Assembly: GCA_007133615.1 (NCBI GenBank)
Contig: SLMJ01000329.1
Span: forward strand, 1-32,693
Length of the DNA: 32,693 nt
Source of the DNA: Thermomicrobiaceae bacterium
GTDB taxonomy: Bacteria > Chloroflexota > Chloroflexia > Thermomicrobiales > Thermomicrobiaceae
Direction: 5' to 3'
The first letter of the stretch is position 1. Each line of letters begins with the position of its first letter. A program made the position numbers and the translations under genes. Shown here piece after piece: positions 24,772 through 31,690 of this stretch. Under the pieces are notes generated by a model that had not been told where the DNA came from, ran no database searches, and saw only the letters and a list, made by a program, of their open reading frames with translations.

Positions 24772-24808
24772 AAAAGCGATGGGGTGGCTCGTTCCGAGCC
24801 ACCCCATC
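24772..24808 (-). terminator. Rho-independent terminator of the secreted GerMN-like gene
   Basis: Perfect 14-bp stem GATGGGGTGGCTCG (24778-24791) / CGAGCCACCCCATC (24795-24808) with a 3-base loop. Read on the minus strand it is followed by GCTTTTCC. It lies 30 bases beyond the stop at 24839. Confidence 0.85.
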
Positions 24809-24838
24809 CGCGATTCTTCCCTGTGCTCTGCGTGTCTT

Positions 24839-26467
24839 CTAGATGTCCCGATAATCGTGCAGCTCGATCAGTTCAGCGCCGGATGGGCAGTATGTGCCGA
24901 TCTCGCTCTGGAACCATTCGGAACTTGCCTGTACTTCAGACGGAGTTGCATCACAGGCAGCCGGTGCCGAATCGACCATCTCCGTCTCCACTGGATCGAG
25001 GTGCCAGTCCCAGGGGACATTTGCTGCGCCCTCGTCCGGCGGATCGTCACTGAACGGGCCGTATGGGAAGTGGCCCTGCAGTTGTCCCGCCTCCATGGCT
25101 TCCAGGTCGCTGATCGTCTGATCGTCAGTTACCCAGACGCGGAATTGTTCGCCATCGACATCGAAGATGCCGATCACGCCGTCCGCCGGAGTTGCCAGCG
25201 GCTGCGTCAACGGACCTCCATCGAGTAGACCAGTCGCGCGATCGATGTCCTCGAACTGCGTGGCGGTTTCCTCGAGCTGGCCCATCAGCCGAACATCGCT
25301 GATGTCACCAGCCGGAGTGATCTCGCCGCTCAGATTGACCGTTGCGTGACCGTCGATGATCGTGACACGTTCGACTGCAAGGTTCGCTCCGCTGGCGGTC
25401 CACTCGTTGTGCAGTGTTGCGTGTTCGTAGGTGAACAGTTCGCCCAGCGTGGCGGTAATTCGACCTTCGGTCGTGTCCTGCTCGGGGATCTGCACATCGA
25501 CCGGCACCAGGCTATCGCCTGGAATTTCTTCCTGTTCGATGTCCGTCAGGAAGATCTGGGCATCTTCGGTTGCAACGTCATCCTGGTCGTCGTATCGCCA
25601 TTCGTAGTAATGCTGGCCGACGTTACCTGTTTCCACCTGCCAGCCGTCCGGGTTATCCGGCGTGTACGTCATACAACGGCGCTCGAAGCACTGCCACAGG
25701 ATGTCTTGGGATTCTCCGTCAACCGGCGTCGTCGTCCAGTAGGCCTCAGTGATCGGATACCCAGTTGCGTAGAACGGATTCTGGAACAGGTCCTCGGCGA
25801 CAAGGTTTCCTGCGTCATAGATCAAACCGGTTGAGTTCATGAAGTTCCAGAACGGCTCGGCCACGGTGTGGTTGGTTTCAGACACATGCTGGGCGGCTTC
25901 AATTCCGTGTGCCGCGTACTCGTCCGACTGCTCGATCGTCGTCATCGCCAGATACTCGCTTATGACAGTACCTTCAGCCAGCGGATCAACGTCCTGCAGT
26001 TCAAACGAGGCGATGTCGGCATAGGTCGGGCTTTCCGAACCTGCAGCGTCACCGGCGATCTGTACATCGGCCGGATCCGGCGAGGTGTCGAACTCGTTGT
26101 CGCCAACCTGGATCGCGCCCTCGATCATCTCCACGACCAGCAAGCCGTTGGTTACCGACCACAGACCTTCGGCGTCCGGATCGTTAATCTCCATCCGCGA
26201 CTTGTCGAAGTACTGAACCAGACGCTCGCCACCAGGCGAATCGGCGTACGGCTCCATAAACGCATCTGTGTGAGGTGTTGGGCCCCAGATCCACGTCCGG
26301 TCGACGTGACCCTCGATGACGGGTCGTTCAGTTCGGTCCCGGCGCTCTTCAAAGCGAGGATCACCAAACGGATGGTCTCCGTTCTCGTGCTCTGCAGTCG
26401 CCGGCGCCGCCACCGAAAGGGCGAGCAGGCCCGCCATGACCGCGAGCAATCGCTTCTTGAAAGGCAC
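24839..26467 (-). CDS. Secreted multidomain protein: FGYP-type module, GerMN-like and BP74-like domains
   Basis: 542 residues from the GTG at 26467, chosen because GGAG lies six bases upstream; the TTG at 26479 would put this site inside the gene. The signal peptide is MPFKKRLLAVMAGLLALSVA with an APATA cleavage area. The N-terminal half contains WIWGPTPHTDAFMEPYADSP and then a TGYPITEAYW...CFERRCMTYTPDNPDGWQVETGNVGQHYYEWRY stretch, a variant of the module in the sortase protein. Residues about 332-410 resemble a GerMN domain (VERVTIIDGHATVNLSGEI). Residues about 428-542 resemble the BP74-type domain (FRVWVTDDQTI; VPWDWHLDPVE; two or three Cys near the end). No sorting signal or TM anchor is seen. 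It is probably an extracellular or wall-associated protein of unknown role. Confidence 0.85.
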   Translation of the reverse strand: MPFKKRLLAVMAGLLALSVAAPATAEHENGDHPFGDPRFEERRDRTERPVIEGHVDRTWIWGPTPHTDAFMEPYADSPGGERLVQYFDKSRMEINDPDAEGLWSVTNGLLVVEMIEGAIQVGDNEFDTSPDPADVQIAGDAAGSESPTYADIASFELQDVDPLAEGTVISEYLAMTTIEQSDEYAAHGIEAAQHVSETNHTVAEPFWNFMNSTGLIYDAGNLVAEDLFQNPFYATGYPITEAYWTTTPVDGESQDILWQCFERRCMTYTPDNPDGWQVETGNVGQHYYEWRYDDQDDVATEDAQIFLTDIEQEEIPGDSLVPVDVQIPEQDTTEGRITATLGELFTYEHATLHNEWTASGANLAVERVTIIDGHATVNLSGEITPAGDISDVRLMGQLEETATQFEDIDRATGLLDGGPLTQPLATPADGVIGIFDVDGEQFRVWVTDDQTISDLEAMEAGQLQGHFPYGPFSDDPPDEGAANVPWDWHLDPVETEMVDSAPAACDATPSEVQASSEWFQSEIGTYCPSGAELIELHDYRDI

Positions 26468-26478
26468 GTATGTCTCCA

Positions 26479-26518
26479 ATCCCGTGCTTCACGGATAGAG
26501 CAGAACTCTCGTTCTGCT
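26479..26518 (-). promoter_or_regulatory. Two 5'-leader hairpins before the secreted GerMN-like gene
   Basis: On the transcript, AGCAGAAC-GAGA-GTTCTGCT (26499-26518 on the plus strand) is a perfect 8-bp stem with a GNRA-type tetraloop. It is followed by ATCCGTG/CACGGGAT (26479-26496), a 7-bp stem with one bulge. The second ends two bases before the GGAG ribosome site. They could control translation or stabilise the message; no known riboswitch family was recognised. No clear promoter was found in 26519-26672. Confidence 0.4.
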
Positions 26519-26672
26519 ATTACGCGAAAGCGGCCATCCGCCTTCCGGATGTTAAGTCGCATGGACATCATGATCCGTTACAGATCCGGAAGCGATACCG
26601 ATTTCAACGCCCATGAGAAACGCAATCGGAATGCCAGACAGTCATTGCCGCGCGTGAATGGGATTGCAGTTG

Positions 26673-27821
26673 TTAGCGGGAAGTTCCACTCCGTTCGAGT
26701 GCCTGCTCGAAGTCCGCGACGATATCTTCTGCGTTTTCGCACCCGACCGAAACTCGAACCAGTTCATCTCTGTGCGGCCAGACCAGCGTGGAGACATCGC
26801 CAAGGCTTACCGCGTGGTCACACAACTCGAGCGCTCCGGCAAACCGATTCCCGGCCTGCTCATCCCCGGCAAGCGAGAACGAGAGCATTCCACCGTAGCG
26901 ACCGTTCAATAGTCGCTTCGCCACGTCATGTCCGGGGTGCGATGGCAATCCGGCGTAGTTCACCCGGGTCACATCAGGTTGCCGGGAGAGAAACTCGGCG
27001 ATCTGCATGGCGCTGTTGCAGTGTCGTTCCATGCGCATGTCCAGGGTCTTGATACCGCGAAGCAACAGCCAGGAGTTAAACGGGCTGATGGGCGATCCCA
27101 GGACCTGAATCTGATGGCGCACCTTCTCGATCAGGTCTGCTGAACCCGAAATCACCCCGGCCAGGGCATCCCCGTGACCACTGATGTACTTCGTGGCGGA
27201 GTGGATCGACAGATGCGCGCCATGTTCCAGCGGTCGGAACAGGTACGGGCTGGTAAACGTGTTGTCAACGATGAAGAGGATACCGGCGTCCCGGGCGATC
27301 TCGGCCAGCGCGGGAATGTCGGCAACTTTGATCGATGGATTCGAAAGCAACTCCGCGTAGAGAACCTTCGTTTCCGGCCGTATTGCTGCACGAACCGCAT
27401 CCAGATCCGCGGCATCAACCCGCGTCACACCGATCTGATACTGCGGTGCTTCTTCCTTCAACCAGATGTTCGCCCAGGTATAGACATCGTCTGCGGCAAC
27501 AATGTGATCGCCCGACTTCAGAAAGGCATACAGCGCGGCAGCGATCACCGACATTCCGGACGCTCCGGCGACCGCCGCTTCAGCGCCTTCCAGATCAGCG
27601 ACCTTCTTCTCGATCATTGCCGTCGTTGGATTACCTTCCCGGGTGTAAACATACCCTTCTTTATCTCCGGCCAGAATCGCTGCCTTTTCTTCGAGTGATT
27701 GAAACGCATAGGTCGAGGTCAGATAGATGGGCGGGTTGTGCGCGCCGGTTGCGGGGTCCGGCCCCTCGCCGGAGTGAATCTGACGGGTCGCAAATCCGTG
27801 CCGGGTGTCCCTGTTTTTCAC
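26673..27821 (-). CDS. PLP-dependent Cys/Met metabolism enzyme (cystathionine gamma-synthase/lyase family)
   Basis: 382 residues, from a GTG with AGGAG six bases upstream. It starts like the family (FATRQIHSGEGPDPATGAHNPPIYLTSTY). The PLP-phosphate-binding residues Tyr59 and Arg61 (YTREGNPT) come from the partner subunit. ASGMSVI (87-93) is the glycine-rich cofactor segment, Asp186 (VDNTF) contacts the ring nitrogen, and Lys211 (HSATKYISGHGD) forms the Schiff base. The usual YGGT/YGCT segment near residue 113 reads YTWAN, which may change substrate choice. Candidates are cystathionine gamma-lyase or synthase, O-acetylhomoserine sulfhydrylase and methionine gamma-lyase; sequence alone does not decide. 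It stands alone, divergent from the histidine kinase. Confidence 0.9.
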   Translation of the reverse strand: MKNRDTRHGFATRQIHSGEGPDPATGAHNPPIYLTSTYAFQSLEEKAAILAGDKEGYVYTREGNPTTAMIEKKVADLEGAEAAVAGASGMSVIAAALYAFLKSGDHIVAADDVYTWANIWLKEEAPQYQIGVTRVDAADLDAVRAAIRPETKVLYAELLSNPSIKVADIPALAEIARDAGILFIVDNTFTSPYLFRPLEHGAHLSIHSATKYISGHGDALAGVISGSADLIEKVRHQIQVLGSPISPFNSWLLLRGIKTLDMRMERHCNSAMQIAEFLSRQPDVTRVNYAGLPSHPGHDVAKRLLNGRYGGMLSFSLAGDEQAGNRFAGALELCDHAVSLGDVSTLVWPHRDELVRVSVGCENAEDIVADFEQALERSGTSR

Positions 27822-27890
27822 ATACCGCTCCTGTGATAAGGCGCAAATCCATTCGCGAAATCCTAACAGAACTCGATTTCGGCAGAGACG

Positions 27891-27912
27891 ATGGTGAGGC
27901 TAACCCCACCAT
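27891..27912. promoter_or_regulatory. Palindrome in the divergent spacer before the kinase operon
   Basis: ATGGTG (27891-27896) and CACCAT (27907-27912), with an inner GG/CC pair around CTAA, form a 22-bp dyad. It lies 70 bases upstream of the PLP enzyme start and 128 bases upstream of the kinase. It may be an operator; no T-tract makes it a terminator. Confidence 0.25.
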
Positions 27913-28039
27913 AGAATCACCGGTCCGCTCCATTCCCCGTCAATCCGCCGATCTCTACAGTTGAAGGTAATGAGCAACGTGCGTCGGACGTCACGCATCT
28001 CGCTCGATAACGACTTACAATCTCACCGGAGGAAACACG

Positions 28040-29359
28040 ATGGCGACCACGTCTACAACCCGGCAGGGTGGATTTCAGGACATTCTGCCGACCGGCAATC
28101 CGCTCCGGCTGATCTTCTCGCTGGAGCCGATCAAAGCCTTCATCTTCCTGATCCTCAGTTTCATTCTGGGGCTGGTTCTGTTCGTCACGTTTGTGACGCT
28201 GTTTGCGACGGGACTGAGCCTCACACTTAGCGTCATATTGGCAATCGTCGGCATCCCGATCCTTGCCCTCCTGTTCGTGCTGGTGCCACTCGTCGGACAT
28301 CTCGAGCGCGCCAGGATCAGCATATTCACCGGGATCGACATCGCCAGCCCATATCGCCCGCTTCCGGACGGCAAGATCGGGGACAAAGCGATCGCGTTCG
28401 CTTCGGACGGCGCGCTCTGGCGCGACATGCTCTACGCGGCGATGCTCTTTCCGGTCGGGCTGTTTCAGTTCGTGGTGGCGGTGGTCGGTGCGTCGGTACC
28501 GCTGTCGATGATGGCCACGCCGCTTATCGTCTACTTTGGCGACCCAAGCTACGTCAGTGGCCCACCCTTCTATACGGTGGATTCCGTATACGACACGATT
28601 CCACTGGCAATCTTCGGCCTTTTCCTCGGCATCGTCGCGATCTATGTGTTCGTGATTCTGATGCGGGTTCACGCGGTCTTCGGACGCTGGCTGATCGGCC
28701 CAAGTGATCGCGACGAACTCGCCGCACGGGTCGAGACGCTCTCCGAAACTCGCTCCCGGATGGTCGACGTCTCGCTGGAAGATCGGCGCAACATCGAGCG
28801 CGATATTCACGACAGCACGCAGCCGAAACTGGTGAACCTGGCAATGAGCCTCGGTATGGCGAAGGAAAAGATCGACACTGATCCGGCACAGGCAAGAGAT
28901 CTGGTTGAAAGCGCGCACCGGGAGTCACGAGAGGTTCTCAGCGAGATCCGGAACCTCGTTCGCGGATTGCATCCCTCGATTCTGACCGACCGGGGACTCG
29001 AAGCGGCGATCCGCTCGCTTGCCGGCTATTGCTCGGTGCCGGTGCACATCGACGCCGACCTCCCGGAACGTCCGCCGGAAGCCGTAGAAACGACCGCCTA
29101 CTACATTGTGGCCGAAGCACTGACGAATGTGGCAAAACACAGTCAGGCGACCGAAGCACGTGTTATGGTACGCATGCAGAATGGAACGCTCGCCCTTGAT
29201 ATCGAGGACGACGGCAAAGGTGGCGCAACTCCGTCGCCAGCCAGTGGGCTATCCGGACTGCAAGACCGAGCCGCGGCGCTTGATGGTCGACTGACGATTT
29301 CCAGCCCCGAAGGTGGGCCCACAAGGATCAGTGCTCGATTACCATGCGGATCGTCATAG
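28040..29359 (+). CDS. NarL-type sensor histidine kinase with multi-pass sensor domain
   Basis: 439 residues. The ATG follows CCGGAGGAAA. The N-terminal membrane sensor domain (about 25-215) has hydrophobic helices around 31-85, 128-165 and 188-208, and a conserved ERARISIFTGIDIASPYRPLP loop. The HisKA_3 dimerisation segment carries the phosphorylated His257 (ERDIHDSTQPKL). The ATPase domain has EALTNVAKH (359-367), DDGKGG (390-395) and GLSGLQDR (403-410). Such kinases phosphorylate a LuxR-type partner, and the response regulator gene overlaps the 3' end by 16 bp. The sensor domain recurs alone in the gene at 30124. The signal is unknown; envelope stress is the usual theme for this kinase type (LiaS/DesK group). 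Confidence 0.92.
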   Translation: MATTSTTRQGGFQDILPTGNPLRLIFSLEPIKAFIFLILSFILGLVLFVTFVTLFATGLSLTLSVILAIVGIPILALLFVLVPLVGHLERARISIFTGIDIASPYRPLPDGKIGDKAIAFASDGALWRDMLYAAMLFPVGLFQFVVAVVGASVPLSMMATPLIVYFGDPSYVSGPPFYTVDSVYDTIPLAIFGLFLGIVAIYVFVILMRVHAVFGRWLIGPSDRDELAARVETLSETRSRMVDVSLEDRRNIERDIHDSTQPKLVNLAMSLGMAKEKIDTDPAQARDLVESAHRESREVLSEIRNLVRGLHPSILTDRGLEAAIRSLAGYCSVPVHIDADLPERPPEAVETTAYYIVAEALTNVAKHSQATEARVMVRMQNGTLALDIEDDGKGGATPSPASGLSGLQDRAAALDGRLTISSPEGGPTRISARLPCGSS

Positions 29360-29994
29360 CTGAAGATTCTGTTCTCCTTCGCGAAGGTATAGCCCGACTT
29401 CTCACCGACGCCGGCTGCGAAATCGTAGCCGGCGTCGCGGATGGTCCTGCCCTGGTGGAAGCGGTTCGTGAGTACAATCCGGACATCTCGATCGTCGACG
29501 TCCGCATGCCACCCAGCTACCGTGACGAGGGCATTCGGGCCGCGCTGGAGATCCGCAACGAAAAGCCGACGAGCCCGATCCTGGTACTCTCCCAGTACGT
29601 GGAAGCTGAATACGCCAGCGAACTCCTGGAATCTGGCGCCGGTTCAGTCGGCTACCTTTTGAAGGACCGGGTGGCCGAAGTTTCGACCTTCATTGACGGC
29701 GTGAAGCAGGTCGCCGGCGGGGGAACCGTGCTCGACCCGGAAGTCATCACCCAGCTCGTCTCACACAAGCGCAAGGACGACCCCATCACGTCGCTGACGC
29801 CACGCGAGCGGGAAGTGCTTTCCCTGATGGCGGAAGGTAAAACCAACTCTGCGATCGCCGATGAGATTTTTATCTCGCACGGCGCCGTTGAAAAGCACGT
29901 CCGGAACATCTTCATGAAACTCGGCCTACTCCACGGTGAAGATACCGGCCATCGGCGGGTACTCGCCGTTCTCAGCTACCTGCGAAACAGCTGA
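29344..29994 (+). CDS. NarL/FixJ-family response regulator
   Basis: 216 residues. The receiver domain (1 to about 120) has acidic Glu7/Asp8, phospho-acceptor Asp52 (SIVDVRMPP) and Lys107 (YLLKDRV). The C-terminal LuxR-type HTH begins at SLTPREREVLSLMAEGKTN and contains IADEIFISHGAVEKHVRNIF. It overlaps the kinase by 16 bp, so the two are translationally coupled and clearly a cognate pair. Targets are not visible; the sensor-domain gene 130 bases downstream is the obvious first candidate. Confidence 0.95.
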   Translation: MRIVIAEDSVLLREGIARLLTDAGCEIVAGVADGPALVEAVREYNPDISIVDVRMPPSYRDEGIRAALEIRNEKPTSPILVLSQYVEAEYASELLESGAGSVGYLLKDRVAEVSTFIDGVKQVAGGGTVLDPEVITQLVSHKRKDDPITSLTPREREVLSLMAEGKTNSAIADEIFISHGAVEKHVRNIFMKLGLLHGEDTGHRRVLAVLSYLRNS

Positions 29995-30123
29995 TCTGTC
30001 ACACATTCAGTACTTTGTGCGTCGTAAATTACGGGGATAACCGTACGGGCTGCACTGCCCGGAATCGTTCATGCGTGCGAATTATTACGACGCGCCAGAT
30101 CTCCATTGAAGGGGAGGTGACGA

Positions 30124-30807
30124 ATGGCAACGAGCGTTTCCTCAGGTCAAACCGGTAACCACCGCATTCTGCCGGATCTTGATCCGAAGTCGTTTCTACT
30201 TTCCGGTGAGCCGTGGAAGTCCGTTCTGTTTCTGTTGCTCACGTTCGGGATCGGCTTCGCGCTGTTTGGTGCACTCTCCATGCTGCTGGCGATGAGCCTG
30301 ATGCTCTCGTTCATGATCGTCGGTATCCCGATGCTGGCGCTGACCGCGGTTGCCTGGACCTACATGGCCCAGATCGAGCGGGCACGGATCTCGATGCTCA
30401 CCGGAATCGAGATCTCGAAGCCATACCGGAAGCTTCCCGATGAAGGGGTGTTCCAGAAGGTCAAGACGTTCGCCGGGGATCCAGCTGTCTGGAAGGACCT
30501 TGTCTACATCGTGCTGTTGTTTCCGATCGGTATCCTGCAACTGTTCATCGTCCTGTTCGCGGTAGTCACACCGTTCGCGCTTATCAGCGCGCCGATTTCC
30601 GTGCTGCTTGGCGGAGAAGCGACGGTGCAGAACATCGAAATCACATCGGCTTCTGGAGCGGCGGTCGCCTTCGTTGCAGGATTGATTCTCTTGCCAATCG
30701 CCGCGTATGGCGTGACGATATGTGCTCGTGGTCATGCGCTGATCGCACGCTGGCTCCTTGGTAAGCGTAATGCGAACAAAGCTCCGGACGAAACCACGTC
30801 CGCCTGA
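30124..30807 (+). CDS. Stand-alone sensor-domain membrane protein, paralogue of the kinase input domain
   Basis: 227 residues, with a strong GGGGAGGTG ribosome site. Its whole length matches the N-terminal half of the histidine kinase at 28040: GIPMLALTAV against GIPILALLFV, IERARISMLTGIEISKPYRKLP against LERARISIFTGIDIASPYRPLP, and KDLVYIVLLFPIGILQLFIV against RDMLYAAMLFPVGLFQFVVA. Four or so hydrophobic helices are seen (about 33-80, 131-165, 180-205). It lacks any histidine, ATPase or other output domain. It may form mixed oligomers with the kinase, titrate its signal or be its regulated target. The rhodanese gene follows after 31 bases, so they may be co-transcribed. Confidence 0.85.
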   Translation: MATSVSSGQTGNHRILPDLDPKSFLLSGEPWKSVLFLLLTFGIGFALFGALSMLLAMSLMLSFMIVGIPMLALTAVAWTYMAQIERARISMLTGIEISKPYRKLPDEGVFQKVKTFAGDPAVWKDLVYIVLLFPIGILQLFIVLFAVVTPFALISAPISVLLGGEATVQNIEITSASGAAVAFVAGLILLPIAAYGVTICARGHALIARWLLGKRNANKAPDETTSA

Positions 30808-30838
30808 CCGGACGATTCACAAGCCGAATGGAGGAAGA

Positions 30839-31690
30839 ATGACGGCGATCACCGTACCGTCGCTGGTTGAGACCGACTGGCTCCAACAGCACCTGCTGGA
30901 GCCACAGATGCGGGTGCTCGATTGCACTGTGTTCCTGGAAATCAATCCGGACACGGGAGAACGAAAGGCCGAGTCTGGTCGGTCTGAGTGGGAAAAGGCC
31001 CACATCCCGGGAAGCGTGTTCGCCGATATCCTCAACGATCTCTCGGAAACCGATAATCCGCAGTTCCCGATGCAGATGCCGACAGCGGAGAAATTTGCCG
31101 ACTCAATGGGCGAACTCGGGGTCGGCGATGACACCGCGGTCGTGCTGTATGACTCGCGAGGCAACATGTGGGCGGCACGGGTCTGGTGGATGCTTCGAGC
31201 CTTCGGGTTCGAGAACGCCGGCGTGCTGAACGGCGGCTGGTCGAAATGGGTTGCCGAAGACCGGCCAATCTCCAGCGAAACCACGAAGGTGACACCAGCC
31301 ACCTTTACGCCGAAGCCGCGTCCGGAGTTGATCGCCAGCAAACAGGACGTTCTTCAGGAGATTGACCAGGGTGGCAGCTGCATTCTTAATGCGCTATCGC
31401 CCGACGACTTCAATAACGCGCGGATCCCTTCGAGCACAAACGTTCCGGCGGTTGGCGGCGCGGTCGATCCGGAAACGATGACCTATCGGCCGCCGAAATC
31501 GCTTCGTCAGTTGTTCTCCGATGCCGGAGCCATGGACGACCGGCGCGTTATCACCTACTGCGGTGGCGGAATCGCGGCAAGCAGCGCTGCGTTCGCACTC
31601 CATCTGATCGGGAAAGACAACGTAGCAGTTTACGACGGTTCGATGTCCGAATGGACGAGCGATCCTGATCTGCCGCTGGAGCGAGGCTAG
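30839..31690 (+). CDS. Two-domain rhodanese sulfurtransferase (thiosulfate/3-mercaptopyruvate type)
   Basis: 283 residues from the ATG at 30839, behind GGAGGAAG; the longer frame from 30758 overlaps the previous gene. It transfers sulfane sulfur from thiosulfate or 3-mercaptopyruvate to an acceptor, in the cytoplasm. The N-terminal inactive rhodanese domain (about 10-145) has RVLDCTVFLE, HIPGSVFADI and LYDSRGNMWAARVWWMLRAFG. The catalytic domain (about 160-283) has ARIPSSTNVP and the active-site loop ITYCGGGIAAS with the catalytic Cys. The CGGGI loop fits a thiosulfate-type (CRxGxR-like) pocket only loosely, so the donor is open. Its stop codon overlaps that of the convergent cyclase. Confidence 0.93.
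   Translation: MTAITVPSLVETDWLQQHLLEPQMRVLDCTVFLEINPDTGERKAESGRSEWEKAHIPGSVFADILNDLSETDNPQFPMQMPTAEKFADSMGELGVGDDTAVVLYDSRGNMWAARVWWMLRAFGFENAGVLNGGWSKWVAEDRPISSETTKVTPATFTPKPRPELIASKQDVLQEIDQGGSCILNALSPDDFNNARIPSSTNVPAVGGAVDPETMTYRPPKSLRQLFSDAGAMDDRRVITYCGGGIAASSAAFALHLIGKDNVAVYDGSMSEWTSDPDLPLERG

Noticed and set aside
28016-28021. TACAAT as the -10 box of the histidine kinase operon
   Set aside because: No -35 at the right distance, and the start point would fall inside the ribosome site.
27917-28918. 333-codon minus-strand open frame over the histidine kinase sensor region
   Set aside because: Composition (His, Arg, Asp, Gln repeats) is typical of the antisense of membrane-helix coding sequence.
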